This document shows, one piece after another, positions 49,903-59,631 of a stretch of DNA of 64,000 bases. Position 1 is the first letter of the stretch, and the number at the start of each line of letters is the position of its first letter. Location: positions 1 through 64,000 of the forward strand of contig BBRT01000032.1 of the NCBI GenBank assembly GCA_001417715.1, read 5' to 3'. Made by a program: the position numbers and the translations under genes. A model generated the notes under the pieces. That model saw nothing but the letters and a program-made list of their open reading frames with translations. It was not told where the DNA came from and searched no databases. The stretch is from Candidatus Symbiothrix dinenymphae (GTDB lineage: Bacteria; Bacteroidota; Bacteroidia; Bacteroidales; Azobacteroidaceae).

Positions 49903-51138
49903 ATGAATAATATCTGTATCAACGCGATCCGTCGGTGGTCGCTCAGAATTTGTTCTGTTTCACTTGTGGGGCTGTTCGCTTGTTCGGAAGCACCTATCGG
50001 GCAATACCCGACAGACAGCACTCCGCCCAAACCTGTTAGCAACCCCCAAGTGGTCAATTTCCCCGGAGGCGCATCAATTACTTACGACCTGCCGGATGAA
50101 ACAGATTTGCTGTATGTCAAAGCAAGTTTTGTGCTTCCGAATGGAACAAAGCAGGATATCAAAGTATCCTCCTTTTCTAACACCCTTACAGTTAATGGAT
50201 TTGCCCGCTCGCAGGAATACAAGCTGCAACTCATAGCCGTTGATAGAAGTCAAAATGAATCCGTTCCGGTTGAGGTACCCATTCATCCTGAAGACGCCAA
50301 CATATATGATGTTCGTCAAAGTGTTAATTATACCGTTGCACGAGGTGGCTTTAATGTGAACTGGGAAAACGCTAATAACGAAGACATCACGGTTTTTGTC
50401 CTTAAGAAAAATGAAGGAACGGGAAATTTCAGTCTTATAGAGTCTTTTTACTCTGCGGAAAAAAATGTGCAGAAATCTGTTCGTGGATTGGATGCCGTGT
50501 TGACAACTTTTGCCGTATTTGCCCGAGACAAGTATAATAATAACTCCGATACAGTGCAATTTCAGTTAGAGCCTCTGTTCGAACAGTTTATCGACCATAG
50601 CACTTTTGCCGGTATGCCTAAATTACCGGCTCATACAGAGCATGCTACTTGGTGTGGTCCCATGAGCGTTTTGTGGGATGATGTTTTAGTTGCAGGAGCC
50701 GTAGCCAGAACGGTATATTACATTTCACCCGGTACAGTCCCTGCTTATTTTACTATCGATTTAGGCATCAAAGTCAAACTATCCAGATTCAAATTGTTTG
50801 GTCGGGAGGATTATTATTTTAGACTTCATAATCCGCGTGATTTTTACATACTGGGTACCAATGATTTGTCGGTTGCACAAGATCCGGCAAGTACAGATGC
50901 TCAATGGGGCGATACTTTGCTCAATTGCATTTCCCACCGTCCGTCAGGATTGTCGTTTGACGTTGTGGCAACTCCGGAAGATTATGCTTATGCCTCCGCA
51001 GGAGAGGATTTTGAATTTCCCGAAGCAGCCCCGGCTGTACGTTATATCCGAATTAGAGTCAGAGGCAACGGCTCATGGAGTGGCACCAACGGAATGCATC
51101 TTGCTGAATTGAGATTTTGGGGTGAACCCATCAATTGA
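49903..51138 (+). CDS. SusCD-associated surface lipoprotein (DUF4959/DUF5126/DUF5000-type)
   Basis: 411 residues from the ATG at 49903 (an ATG at 49879 adds eight residues). Lipobox LFAC. Ig-like DUF4959 domain (PPKPVSNPQVVNFPGGASIT), a middle domain, then a C-terminal discoidin-like DUF5000 (YFTIDLGIKVKLSRFKLFGR, AVRYIRIRVRGNGSW, HLAELRFWGEP). Such proteins follow SusD in many utilisation loci and are thought to bind glycans on the surface. Confidence 0.85.
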   Translation: MNNICINAIRRWSLRICSVSLVGLFACSEAPIGQYPTDSTPPKPVSNPQVVNFPGGASITYDLPDETDLLYVKASFVLPNGTKQDIKVSSFSNTLTVNGFARSQEYKLQLIAVDRSQNESVPVEVPIHPEDANIYDVRQSVNYTVARGGFNVNWENANNEDITVFVLKKNEGTGNFSLIESFYSAEKNVQKSVRGLDAVLTTFAVFARDKYNNNSDTVQFQLEPLFEQFIDHSTFAGMPKLPAHTEHATWCGPMSVLWDDVLVAGAVARTVYYISPGTVPAYFTIDLGIKVKLSRFKLFGREDYYFRLHNPRDFYILGTNDLSVAQDPASTDAQWGDTLLNCISHRPSGLSFDVVATPEDYAYASAGEDFEFPEAAPAVRYIRIRVRGNGSWSGTNGMHLAELRFWGEPIN

Positions 51139-51177
51139 ATAAATGAATAATTGAATAAATAATTAAAAAAAAATGAT

Positions 51178-52305
51178 ATGAAAAATTTTGGTTTCTTTAT
51201 TTGTATGATTCTCTTGGCCGGTTGCGCCGAGATGAACGATAAGCACGATGAATTTCTTGCCAGAGGCGAGACGGTTTACATCGGGAAAGTAGATTCGGTA
51301 ATAGCCTGTCCGGGAAACGACAGTTTGCTGCTGAAGTATTATATCAGCGATCCGCGCGCAAAAACCTTGACGGTCTATTGGGGTTTCAATAATGCTTTCT
51401 CAAAAACATTTTCTATTCCGCCCCATCAAGCCACAGAGCCTTTGGAAGTATCTTTTGGTGCCGCCGATGGTATTACTGAAGAAAATTATACTTTTCAGTT
51501 GATATCTTCCGATCTTTCCGGAAATAAATCCATGGTATTTGAAACATCGGCAAGTGTATATGGCAGTATTTATAATGACTCGCGGTTGAATAGACGCGTT
51601 TTGGGAGCAGACTTCGGCGTAGCACCGGGAGACATTACGGTTAATTTAGCCCCTGCATTGACAAACGACGAAGCAGGGATGGAATTTTATTATACGGATA
51701 GAGGTAATAATCCTGTGACGGCATATTTTCCGCATCCCGAGACTTCCCTGTCTTTAGCGGATGTGGATATTTCTAAAGTTGTTCAATACAAAACAGTATA
51801 TCGACCTGAACCAACAGCAATTGATTCTTTCTCTGCCAATATTGTCCCCATGGATATGAAATTTATTCTTTCGCTTAATAAACCGGTAACAATACAATCC
51901 GGTGATCTTAATGGTGGCACCGGCAATGCGGCTCAACGAGAATACAATGCTGTTGATGGGAATTATGCTCTAACTGCGGGACGATGGGTTTCACTGAACA
52001 ATACCAACCTCCATTATATGGAAATAGATTTGCAAGGAGAATATCCTGTCAATAGTTTCAAAACATGGAATGGAACCCCTGATGGCTATGGGGGAGTTGG
52101 GGGTACTCAATATGTGCTTGACAGATTAATTTTGAAGGCTTGGGATGGTAGTGCTTGGATAACTGTTCATGATTCCGGCACCGGCAATACGAATCCGACG
52201 TATGGGGCTGATTTCACTACTGTCACAACGACTAAGGTCAGGTTCGAAACATATACCATGACGAGATTATTCGAAATACAAGTGTATTATATTGTCACAC
52301 ATTAA
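51178..52305 (+). CDS. DUF4998-type surface lipoprotein of the susCD locus
   Basis: 375 residues. Signal with lipobox LAGC; a DUF4998 domain follows (LARGETVYIGKVDSVIACPG, LLKYYISDPRAKTLTVYW), then a C-terminal discoidin-like part (NAVDGNYALTAGRWVS, HYMEIDLQGEYPVNSFKTW, FEIQVYY). It probably binds carbohydrate together with the preceding lipoprotein. It is in one operon with susC and susD. Confidence 0.83.
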   Translation: MKNFGFFICMILLAGCAEMNDKHDEFLARGETVYIGKVDSVIACPGNDSLLLKYYISDPRAKTLTVYWGFNNAFSKTFSIPPHQATEPLEVSFGAADGITEENYTFQLISSDLSGNKSMVFETSASVYGSIYNDSRLNRRVLGADFGVAPGDITVNLAPALTNDEAGMEFYYTDRGNNPVTAYFPHPETSLSLADVDISKVVQYKTVYRPEPTAIDSFSANIVPMDMKFILSLNKPVTIQSGDLNGGTGNAAQREYNAVDGNYALTAGRWVSLNNTNLHYMEIDLQGEYPVNSFKTWNGTPDGYGGVGGTQYVLDRLILKAWDGSAWITVHDSGTGNTNPTYGADFTTVTTTKVRFETYTMTRLFEIQVYYIVTH

Positions 52306-52319
52306 TAAAACAGTTTGGG

Positions 52320-53825
52320 ATGAAAAATCAAACACGGAGAGATTTTATTATACGTTCAGGCTTGGGCACAATCGGTCTAATGACCGGAACATACGCAATT
52401 GCGGCATCATCAGAGAAAACAAGCCGGGAATCAAGCGCCGGAACGTATAATTTCTCACGCAAAATACCGGTTGATGCTACGAATTATGACATTGTGGTCA
52501 TCGGAGGAGGTCCGGCAGGCGTAGCGGCATCCGTATGTAGCGCACGCTTGGGCGCAAAAGTTTTGTTACTTGAAGCCACCGGTTGTTTGGGCGGAATGGG
52601 TACCTCCGGATTGGTAACATGCTTCGATCCAATGGCAAACGGCGAACAAATGTTAGTCGGAGGGTTGATGCGAGATATCATCGAAACATTGTATCAACGC
52701 GATTCTCTTATCCCCGATATTGACCCGGATAACTGGCGCAAAAAACTCAACAAGTGGACTCCTTATCAGGTAGAAGGCTACAAATTGTTATTGGATGAAT
52801 TGGTTGTTGAGGCAAATGTCAATGTTCAATTTTTCACAAAAGTGATTGATGTTGATGCCGACAGTAAAAAAGGCCGGGTAACGGGAGTTATCACTCACAA
52901 CATAGAAGGATGCCATTATATCAAGGCAAAAACGTTTATTGACTGTACCGGCGACGGTGTTATTGCAAAGTTGTGCGGAGTAGTGTGTCGGGATGCCGGC
53001 ACAGACACTCCGCATATCATGCCTTCCACCTTAATGTCGCTTTTTACAGGCATTAACTGGGATAAATTTACCGATCAAGACCAATGGGGCAAAAATGTAA
53101 AGGCAATAAAAGACGGTCATTTCACACAGATAGACCGGCATCTTTCCGGAATGAATCATGTAAGCAGACTGACGGGGAATTTAAACGGTGGTCATGTATT
53201 CAATCTAAATTCCCTGCGGTGTAAGGATTTAACGGATGGAATGATATTGGGCAGAAAAATTGTTCAGGAATACAAAACGTTCTACCAGAAATACGTCAAC
53301 GGATGTGAAAACATCGAACTTGTTATTACAGCCGATGTTATGGGGATTCGTGAATCCAGAAGAATACTGGGAGAATATGAATTGAATATTGACGATTATA
53401 TGGAGCGAAGAAAATTTTCCGACCAGATAGGCGTATATTCCAAATTTTTAGATAACCATCCTTACGATACTTCTCAGGCGGAATACGACCGGTTTAATGC
53501 AGCAAGAGCACTCGGCGCCAAAACGATGTACAAAAGCGGCGAATATTTCGGACTTCCTTATGGGATTCTTGTACCCAAAGGCGGATGGAAAAATTTCTGG
53601 GTTGCAGGCAGATGTGCATCCAGTGATGTCAAAGTACATGGGTCAATTCGAGTTCAGCCTGCCTGTTCAATGATGGGACAGGCAGCAGGTACAGCAGCCG
53701 TACAATCCATCAAAACCGGTCAACCGGCCAACGATTTGGATACGGAAGCATTAATCAGAACATTGAGAGAAGCCGGAGCTAATTTACCGCAAACCACCTT
53801 GTCAAAAAAAATGACACGAAATTGA
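52320..53825 (+). CDS. FAD-dependent oxidoreductase (FAD_oxidored family), Tat-exported
   Basis: 501 residues. A Tat-like signal (TRRDFIIRSGLGTIG, residues 5-19) is followed by the dinucleotide fold IVVIGGGPAGVAASVCSARL (GxGxxG at 62-67), LEATGCLGGMGTSGLVT and a C-terminal GxxVQPACSMMGQAAGTAA-like stretch (RVQPACSMMGQAAGTAAV). Proteins of this family occur at the end of glycan utilisation loci and probably oxidise a sugar or related substrate in the periplasm; the reaction is unknown. It is the last gene of the locus, 14 bases after the DUF4998 gene. Confidence 0.85.
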   Translation: MKNQTRRDFIIRSGLGTIGLMTGTYAIAASSEKTSRESSAGTYNFSRKIPVDATNYDIVVIGGGPAGVAASVCSARLGAKVLLLEATGCLGGMGTSGLVTCFDPMANGEQMLVGGLMRDIIETLYQRDSLIPDIDPDNWRKKLNKWTPYQVEGYKLLLDELVVEANVNVQFFTKVIDVDADSKKGRVTGVITHNIEGCHYIKAKTFIDCTGDGVIAKLCGVVCRDAGTDTPHIMPSTLMSLFTGINWDKFTDQDQWGKNVKAIKDGHFTQIDRHLSGMNHVSRLTGNLNGGHVFNLNSLRCKDLTDGMILGRKIVQEYKTFYQKYVNGCENIELVITADVMGIRESRRILGEYELNIDDYMERRKFSDQIGVYSKFLDNHPYDTSQAEYDRFNAARALGAKTMYKSGEYFGLPYGILVPKGGWKNFWVAGRCASSDVKVHGSIRVQPACSMMGQAAGTAAVQSIKTGQPANDLDTEALIRTLREAGANLPQTTLSKKMTRN

Positions 53826-53855
53826 ACAAAAATCAATTCATTCAACAGACATCTC

Positions 53856-53909
53856 GCAAGACGTGGCACAGCACGACGTGGCGCAAGACGTGGCGCGCCA
53901 CGTCTCTAC
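53856..53909. repeat. Palindromic repeat of the GACGTGGC family
   Basis: CGCAAGACGTGGC occurs twice, and AGACGTGGCG-CGCCACGTCT (53886-53905) is a perfect palindrome, followed by CTAC. It is the same family as 41012-41039. Confidence 0.75.
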
Positions 53910-53962
53910 AATGTGGTGTTATTACGGATTATCCGCAATTCCCATGGCGTGCCTTTGGGCGT

Positions 53963-53985
53963 TACCCCGTATGGGGTACAATTTT
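53963..53985 (+). terminator. Likely terminator of the susCD locus
   Basis: Stem TACCCC (53963-53968) and GGGGTA (53973-53978), loop GTAT, then CAATTTTTC. Confidence 0.5.
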
Positions 53986-54025
53986 TCAAATGCACAAGCA
54001 TTTTTGCAATTTTTTTCAAAAAACA

Positions 54026-54057
54026 TTTGGCAGTTCCAAAAAATTGTTGTACCTTTG
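54026..54057 (+). promoter_or_regulatory. Strong promoter of the ribosomal-protein operon
   Basis: TTTG (54026-54029), a 20-base spacer and TACCTTTG (54050-54057) match the full Bacteroidota consensus. The leader to rpsH is about 140 bases and contains the hairpin TCCGGA-AAG-TCCGGA (54160-54174), a candidate site for feedback control. Confidence 0.7.
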
Positions 54058-54159
54058 CACCGTTTCACGGGCGAAAATCCGCGTTTTAAGGGGTTAATGG
54101 TTTGATTATTAGCAAATTAAGAAGTGCTTTTTTTCTACGGGAAACACATTTAAATATTG

Positions 54160-54174
54160 TCCGGAAAGTCCGGA
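54160..54174 (+). promoter_or_regulatory. Leader hairpin upstream of rpsH
   Basis: Six-base stem TCCGGA/TCCGGA with a three-base loop, 25 bases before the rpsH ATG. Possible ribosomal-protein autoregulatory element; inferred from position only. Confidence 0.35.
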
Positions 54175-54199
54175 TCAATTTAAAACATTTATAAAGAAA

Positions 54200-54595
54200 A
54201 TGACAGATCCAATTGCAGATTATTTGACGCGACTGAGGAACGCCATTAAAGCGAAACATCGCGTGGTGGACATTCCGGCGTCGAATTTGAAGAAGGAAAT
54301 CACTAAGATTCTCTTCGACAAAGGCTACATCTTGAATTACAAGTTTGTAGAAGACGGTCCACAAGGCTCGATAAAAATCGCCTTGAAGTATGACACCGTC
54401 AACAAAGTGAACGCGATTAAAGCCCTGACACGTATTTCTACGCCGGGTTTGCGTCGCTACGCAGGGCACAAAGATATGCCGCGCGTACTGAATGGGTTGG
54501 GTATCGCGATACTTTCGACCTCCAAGGGAGTGATGACAGACAAAGAAGCCAAAGACCTCAATGTGGGCGGCGAAGTTTTATGTTACATCTATTAA
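54200..54595 (+). CDS. rpsH: 30S ribosomal protein S8
   Basis: 131 residues. The start [15 protein letters not shown] and the RNA-binding end [20 protein letters not shown] are standard. S8 binds the centre of 16S rRNA and, in many bacteria, represses its own operon. It is the first gene here: rplN, rplX, rplE and rpsN, which normally precede it, are absent, and the gene has its own promoter. Confidence 0.97.
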   Translation: MTDPIADYLTRLRNAIKAKHRVVDIPASNLKKEITKILFDKGYILNYKFVEDGPQGSIKIALKYDTVNKVNAIKALTRISTPGLRRYAGHKDMPRVLNGLGIAILSTSKGVMTDKEAKDLNVGGEVLCYIY

Positions 54596-54611
54596 TGAAG
54601 GAGGAAAGAAA

Positions 54612-55163
54612 ATGTCAAGAATAGGAAAATTACCCATCACAATCCCTTCGGGAGTAACCGTAACACAGCAAAACGATGTTGTGACGGTTAAGGGTCCGAA
54701 AGGAGAGTTGAAACAGGAGATAAATCCCGCTATCACTATTGCGGTGGAAGGCAACACTTTAACGGTGACGCGCCCCGATGACGAACGTCAAAATCGTGCT
54801 TACCACGGTTTGTATCGCTCGTTGCTAAATAATATGGTGATTGGCGTATCGCAGGGCTACAAGAAAGAGCTTGAATTGGTTGGTGTGGGTTACCGCGCGG
54901 CTAACACGGGCAATTTGTTGGACTTCTCGCTCGGCTACACGCACAATATCTATTTGCAGTTGCCGCCCGAAATTAAGGTGGAAACGAAGTCGGAACGTAA
55001 CAAAAACCCGTTAGTGATTTTGGAGTCGGCTGATAAACAGCTAATCGGACAAGTTTGCGCGAAAATTCGCTCATTCCGTAAAGTTGAACCTTACAAAGGT
55101 AAGGGTGTTCGCTTTGTGGGTGAAGTGGTTCGTCGGAAATCCGGAAAATCAGCAAGTAAATAA
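54612..55163 (+). CDS. rplF: 50S ribosomal protein L6
   Basis: 183 residues from the ATG at 54612 (MSRIGKLPITIPSGV). Two L6 folds, ending with FVGEVVRRKSGKSASK. It is preceded by GGAGG at 54599-54603, one of the few Shine-Dalgarno-like sequences in the window. Confidence 0.97.
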   Translation: MSRIGKLPITIPSGVTVTQQNDVVTVKGPKGELKQEINPAITIAVEGNTLTVTRPDDERQNRAYHGLYRSLLNNMVIGVSQGYKKELELVGVGYRAANTGNLLDFSLGYTHNIYLQLPPEIKVETKSERNKNPLVILESADKQLIGQVCAKIRSFRKVEPYKGKGVRFVGEVVRRKSGKSASK

Positions 55164-55181
55164 CATTAAAACCGGAAGATT

Positions 55182-55526
55182 ATGACAACAAAGGAATTAA
55201 GAAGAATAAAGATAAAACAAAGGGTGCGCAAGCATGTATCAGGCACCGTTGCCCGCCCTCGTTTGACAGTGTTTAGAAGCAACAAACAAATTTATGCCCA
55301 AGTCGTGGACGACTTGACAGGCAACACTTTGTGCGCTGCAAGCTCCCTCGCTTTGACCGAAAAAGCCCCTAAAAAGGAAATCGCCGCGAAAGTGGGCGAG
55401 GTCATCGCCGAAAAATCTAAGGCAGCCGGTATCGAAACAGTGGTTTTCGACCGCAATGGCTATCTGTACCACGGTAGAGTGAAAGAATTGGCTGAAGCAG
55501 CCCGTAAAGGTGGACTTAAATTTTAA
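55182..55526 (+). CDS. rplR: 50S ribosomal protein L18
   Basis: 114 residues, 5S rRNA-binding protein. Conserved [20 protein letters not shown], and [19 protein letters not shown] at the end. Confidence 0.97.
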   Translation: MTTKELRRIKIKQRVRKHVSGTVARPRLTVFRSNKQIYAQVVDDLTGNTLCAASSLALTEKAPKKEIAAKVGEVIAEKSKAAGIETVVFDRNGYLYHGRVKELAEAARKGGLKF

Positions 55527-55533
55527 ATAAGAA

Positions 55534-56049
55534 ATGGCAATAAATAATACAGTAAAGACGACAAACGACTTGGAATTGGAAGACCGTTTGGTAGCTATCA
55601 ATCGGGTAACGAAGGTGACCAAGGGTGGTCGCACGTTCAGTTTCGCCGCCATCGTGGTGATTGGAAATGGAAACGGCGTCATCGGTTGGGGCTTGGGAAA
55701 AGCCGGCGAAGTGACGGCAGCTGTTTCCAAAGGTGTAGAAACGGCGAAGAAGAACTTGATAAGAGTGCCTATTCATAAAGGAACGATTCCTCACGAGCAG
55801 GTAGCGAAGTTTGGCGGGGCGCAAGTGTTTCTCAAACCGGCTACGCACGGTACCGGAGTGAAAGCCGGAGGTGCCATGCGCGCGGTGTTGGAGTCGGTAG
55901 GTGTGACGGACGTGTTGGCGAAGTCGAAAGGTTCATCCAACCCCCACAACTTGGTGAAAGCAACCATCGCGGCATTAAACGAATTGCGCGACCCCGCTAT
56001 GGTGGCTCAAAACAGAGGTATTTCAGTTGAACGCGTATTTAAAGGTTAA
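55534..56049 (+). CDS. rpsE: 30S ribosomal protein S5
   Basis: 171 residues. Double-stranded-RNA-binding N-terminal domain ([21 protein letters not shown]) and C-terminal [17 protein letters not shown]. Part of the decoding-fidelity region of the 30S subunit. Confidence 0.97.
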   Translation: MAINNTVKTTNDLELEDRLVAINRVTKVTKGGRTFSFAAIVVIGNGNGVIGWGLGKAGEVTAAVSKGVETAKKNLIRVPIHKGTIPHEQVAKFGGAQVFLKPATHGTGVKAGGAMRAVLESVGVTDVLAKSKGSSNPHNLVKATIAALNELRDPAMVAQNRGISVERVFKG

Positions 56050-56063
56050 GGAGGACAAAAAAA

Positions 56064-56264
56064 ATGGCAAAAACAACAACAACAGCGGCAACAATCAAAG
56101 TAACGCAAGTCAGAAGTCGCATCGGATGTCCGAAAGTCCAACGCTTGACGTTAGACGCTCTTGGATTGAGAAAAACAGGTCGCACGGTAGAACGTCCGGC
56201 AAATCCCGCAGTGTTGGGAATGATAGAGAAAGTGAAACATTTAGTAAAAACAGACGCAAAATGA
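56064..56264 (+). CDS. rpmD: 50S ribosomal protein L30
   Basis: 66 residues (KVTQVRSRIGCPKVQRLTL). An AAGGAGG sequence at 56048-56054 precedes it. Its stop overlaps the rplO start by ATGA (56261-56264). Confidence 0.95.
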   Translation: MAKTTTTAATIKVTQVRSRIGCPKVQRLTLDALGLRKTGRTVERPANPAVLGMIEKVKHLVKTDAK

Positions 56265-56725
56265 ATTTATCAAATTTGAAACCCGCAAAAGGCTCTACTC
56301 ATAGCCAAAGACGCATCGGTCGTGGCACCGGTTCAGGCATGGGAGGCACTTCCACACGCGGTCATAAGGGACAGAAATCGCGGTCGGGCTACGCCAAGAA
56401 GATTGGTTTTGAAGGCGGGCAGATGCCTATTCAACGGCGTTTGCCGAAGTTCGGCTTCAAAAACATCAATCGCGTGGAATATAAAGCCATCAATTTGAGC
56501 ACTTTGCAAGCATTGGCAGAGGCGCAACAATTGACGAAGATTGGTATTGAAGAGTTGAAAACGGCAGGATTCGTTTCCTCCAAGCAATTGGTGAAAGTGC
56601 TTGCAAAAGGCACAATTTCTTCAGCAGTGGAAGTGCTCGCACACGCTTTCTCCAAAACCGCCGAAGAAGCCATCGCCAAAGCAGGCGGCAAGGCAACGAC
56701 CCTCAAAACAGTTAAGGAAGCATGA
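56261..56725 (+). CDS. rplO: 50S ribosomal protein L15
   Basis: 154 residues from the ATG at 56261 (MNLSNLKPAKGSTHSQRRIG, then GRGTGSGMGGTSTRGHKGQ). A longer frame upstream overlaps rpmD and is rejected. Its stop overlaps secY by ATGA. Confidence 0.97.
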   Translation: MNLSNLKPAKGSTHSQRRIGRGTGSGMGGTSTRGHKGQKSRSGYAKKIGFEGGQMPIQRRLPKFGFKNINRVEYKAINLSTLQALAEAQQLTKIGIEELKTAGFVSSKQLVKVLAKGTISSAVEVLAHAFSKTAEEAIAKAGGKATTLKTVKEA

Positions 56726-58062
56726 GAGCAGTTGATACAATAAAGAATATTTGGAAGATTGAAGATCTGAGAATGCGGATAGGCATCACGCTGGGCATTA
56801 TTTTGGTGTATCGCTTCCTGTGTACCATCGTCCTTCCGGGCGTTGATTCTGCGGGGTTGGCGGCATTGCAAAGTCAGACTGCCGGTGGGTTGTTGTCGTT
56901 GCTGGATATGTTTTCGGGCGGTGCGTTTTCTAACGCTTCAATCGTTGGGTTGGGGATTATGCCCTATATCTCGGCTTCTATTATGATGCAGTTGTTCGCG
57001 ATTGCGATTCCGAGTTTCCAGAAGTTGCAACGCGAGGGCGAGAGCGGACGGCGAAAAATTGCGCAATACACGCGCTATCTCACCATTGCGATTTTGATTC
57101 CTCAGGCGTTTGCATACCTTACAAACTTGGGTGTTCAGTTGCACGCAGCCGGTGCAGCGGTTCCTACGGGTGCCTGGTTCACCTTTTCGTCCATCATCAT
57201 CCTCACGGCGGGTTCGATGTTTGTGTTGTGGTTGGGCGAGCGCATCACGGATAAGGGTGTTGGCAATGGTGTTTCGTTCATCATCATGGTGGGGATTATC
57301 GCTCGTTTGCCGCAGGCTTTGAGTCAGGAAGTTGTGTCCCGCTTGGGTCAGGATGCCGGTGGTTTGGTGATGTTCCTTGTGGAGTTGGTTATCATGTTGG
57401 GTGTAACAGCCGGTGCTATTTTGCTTGTGCAGGGTACCCGCCGTATTCCGGTGCAATATGCGAAGCAAATGGTTGGTAATAAGCAGTTTGGTGGTGCGCG
57501 TCAGTACATTCCTTTGAAGGTGAATGCGGCTAATGTGATGCCGATTATCTTTGCGCAAGCCATTATGTTTGTGCCGATTTCGTTGATTGGCTATAGTGCC
57601 GATGCAGAGAGTTTTGGGATGAAGTATTTTGGCTGGTTGACGAATATGAACGGCTTTTGGTACAATTTTGTTGATGTCGTTTTGATTATCCTGTTCACCT
57701 ATTTATATACGGCAATCACGATAAATCCGAAGCAGATGGCTGACGATTTGAAGCGTAACAACGGCTTTATTCCGGGTATCAAACCGGGGAAACAGACGGC
57801 GCAGTATATTGATGAAATCATGTCGCGCATCACGCTTCCGGGTGCAATATTCCTTGCAACAGTGGCAGTTATGCCTGCGTTGGCAAGCTACATTGGCATT
57901 CAACAGAGTTTTGCGTCGTTCTTTGGCGGCACATCGTTGTTGATTTTGGTGGGCGTGGTGTTGGATACCTTGCAACAGGTGGAGAGTCATTTGCTGATGC
58001 GTCACTACGATGGTCTGATGAAATCGGGTCGTATCAAAGGTCGTCAGGGCAATATGTATTGA
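56722..58062 (+). CDS. secY: SecY, protein-conducting channel subunit
   Basis: 446 residues with ten membrane segments. Signature stretches include PGVDSAGLAALQSQ, GIMPYISASIMMQLF, and MSRITLPGAIFLATVAVMPA. It is the translocon pore in the inner membrane, in its usual place after rplO. Confidence 0.97.
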   Translation: MRAVDTIKNIWKIEDLRMRIGITLGIILVYRFLCTIVLPGVDSAGLAALQSQTAGGLLSLLDMFSGGAFSNASIVGLGIMPYISASIMMQLFAIAIPSFQKLQREGESGRRKIAQYTRYLTIAILIPQAFAYLTNLGVQLHAAGAAVPTGAWFTFSSIIILTAGSMFVLWLGERITDKGVGNGVSFIIMVGIIARLPQALSQEVVSRLGQDAGGLVMFLVELVIMLGVTAGAILLVQGTRRIPVQYAKQMVGNKQFGGARQYIPLKVNAANVMPIIFAQAIMFVPISLIGYSADAESFGMKYFGWLTNMNGFWYNFVDVVLIILFTYLYTAITINPKQMADDLKRNNGFIPGIKPGKQTAQYIDEIMSRITLPGAIFLATVAVMPALASYIGIQQSFASFFGGTSLLILVGVVLDTLQQVESHLLMRHYDGLMKSGRIKGRQGNMY

Positions 58063-58076
58063 TGTTTTGATAGAAA

Positions 58077-58850
58077 ATGATATTTCTTAAAACGGATGAA
58101 GAAATAGAATTGATGCGGGTGGCAAACCTGATGGTAGGCACAACCTTAGCAGAGGTGGCGAAAGTCATCAAAGTAGGGGTTACCACACGCGAGTTAGATG
58201 AAATAGCGGAAACGTATATCCTTGATAACAAGGGAGTTCCATTGTTCAAAGGGTATAAAGGATTTCCAAACGCTCTTTGTATTTCGGTGAATGAAAATGT
58301 GGTACACGGCATTCCGGGCGATTATCGGTTGAAAGATGGCGACATCGTTTCGGTCGATTGCGGAGTAAAAATTAACGGTTATTGTGGCGACTCAGCCTAC
58401 ACGTTTGAAGTGGGGGAGGTGAAGCCGGAAGTTAAAAAACTGTTGCAAACAACAAAGGAATCGCTGTATGCGGGAATAGCAGCCGCCATTGAGGGCAAAC
58501 GTATCGGAGATGTCGGCAATGCAATTCAGGTTTACTGCCAGTCACGAGGTTTCAGCGTAGTACGCGACTTAACAGGACATGGCATCGGTAAAGAGATGCA
58601 CGAAGACCCTGAAGTCCCCAATTACGGAAAGCGAGGCGCAGGACCACTGCTAAAAAACGGGATGTGCATCGCGATAGAGCCGATGATAAACTTGGGAAGG
58701 AAGAATGTGAAATTTGAAAAGGACGGTTGGACCGTTCGCACGGCTGACGGTCGCCCATCTGCCCACTACGAGCACACGATAGCCATTCGCCCCACAGGAG
58801 CCGACATTTTATCGTCGTTTGAAATGATTGAAAAAGTATTAAATAAATGA
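58077..58850 (+). CDS. map: Methionine aminopeptidase type I
   Basis: 257 residues. Metal ligands are seen in [21 protein letters not shown] (two Asp), [12 protein letters not shown] (His) and AIEPMINLG (Glu), with the final Glu in YEHTIAI. It removes N-terminal methionine. It has its usual Bacteroidota place between secY and infA. Confidence 0.96.
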   Translation: MIFLKTDEEIELMRVANLMVGTTLAEVAKVIKVGVTTRELDEIAETYILDNKGVPLFKGYKGFPNALCISVNENVVHGIPGDYRLKDGDIVSVDCGVKINGYCGDSAYTFEVGEVKPEVKKLLQTTKESLYAGIAAAIEGKRIGDVGNAIQVYCQSRGFSVVRDLTGHGIGKEMHEDPEVPNYGKRGAGPLLKNGMCIAIEPMINLGRKNVKFEKDGWTVRTADGRPSAHYEHTIAIRPTGADILSSFEMIEKVLNK

Positions 58851-58851
58851 T

Positions 58852-59070
58852 ATGGCTAAGCAGTCTGCTATAGAACAGGATGGAGTAATCGTGGAGGCGT
58901 TGTCGAACGCAATGTTCCATGTAGAGTTGGAGAATGGGCACGAGATTACGGCTCACATCTCCGGAAAGATGCGAATGCACTACATCAAAATCCTCCCGGG
59001 GGATAAGGTGAAAGTTGAAATGTCGCCATACGACTTGTCAAAAGGTCGAATTTCGTTTAGGTATAAATAA
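58852..59070 (+). CDS. infA: Translation initiation factor IF-1
   Basis: 72 residues, one OB fold ([40 protein letters not shown]). Begins one base after the map stop. Confidence 0.97.
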   Translation: MAKQSAIEQDGVIVEALSNAMFHVELENGHEITAHISGKMRMHYIKILPGDKVKVEMSPYDLSKGRISFRYK

Positions 59071-59089
59071 AAATTTAAAAATATAAGAT

Positions 59090-59206
59090 ATGAAAGTAAG
59101 AGCATCTATTAAGAAGCGCGGTCCCGAGAGTAAAATCGTGCGCCGACAAGGGCGTTTGTATGTGATTGATAAGAAAAATCCGAAGTTCAAACAACGTCAG
59201 GGTTAA
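59090..59206 (+). CDS. rpmJ: 50S ribosomal protein L36
   Basis: 38 residues: [20 protein letters not shown] followed by [18 protein letters not shown]. It lacks the zinc-binding cysteines of the classical L36, the C-minus form. It is easy to miss because of its length. Confidence 0.95.
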   Translation: MKVRASIKKRGPESKIVRRQGRLYVIDKKNPKFKQRQG

Positions 59207-59238
59207 GTTATTTACCGTTGAAAAAAAATTTTTACTAA

Positions 59239-59619
59239 ATGGCAATAAGAATAGTCGGGGTGGATTTACCCCAAAACAAGAGAGGCGAAATAGCACTGAC
59301 CTACATCTACGGATTGGGTCGCAGTTCCTCGAACAAAATCCTGACGGAAGCAGGAATAAATCGGGACATTAAAGTGAAAGATTGGACAGACGACCAGGCG
59401 GCTGCAGTGCGTGAAATCATCGGTCGGACGTTCAAAGTAGAAGGGGATCTTCGTTCTGAAGTTCAGTTGAATATCAAACGATTGATGGATATCGGTTGCT
59501 ACCGCGGCGTGCGTCACCGTATCGGACTCCCAGTGAGAGGTCAGAGTACAAAAAACAATGCCCGCACACGCAAGGGCAAGAAAAAGACTGTTGCTAACAA
59601 AAAGAAGGCAACGAAGTAA
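59239..59619 (+). CDS. rpsM: 30S ribosomal protein S13
   Basis: 126 residues ([34 protein letters not shown]), with a Lys-rich C-terminus. It contacts the tRNA anticodon stems. Confidence 0.97.
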   Translation: MAIRIVGVDLPQNKRGEIALTYIYGLGRSSSNKILTEAGINRDIKVKDWTDDQAAAVREIIGRTFKVEGDLRSEVQLNIKRLMDIGCYRGVRHRIGLPVRGQSTKNNARTRKGKKKTVANKKKATK

Positions 59620-59631
59620 TTAAAGAGAATT

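Larger units (their letters stand above)
53826..54049. other. Intergenic region between the susCD locus and the ribosomal operon
   Basis: 224 bases with the GTGGC-type palindromic repeat (53856-53909) and a hairpin TACCCC-GTAT-GGGGTA (53963-53978) followed by CAATTTTTC. No gene is supported. Confidence 0.7.

Noticed and set aside
53822-54097. A 91-codon frame after the FAD oxidoreductase gene
   Set aside because: It reads through the GACGTGGC palindromic repeats, a terminator-like hairpin and the ribosomal promoter; the peptide is Trp/Lys/Thr repeat-like and resembles nothing.
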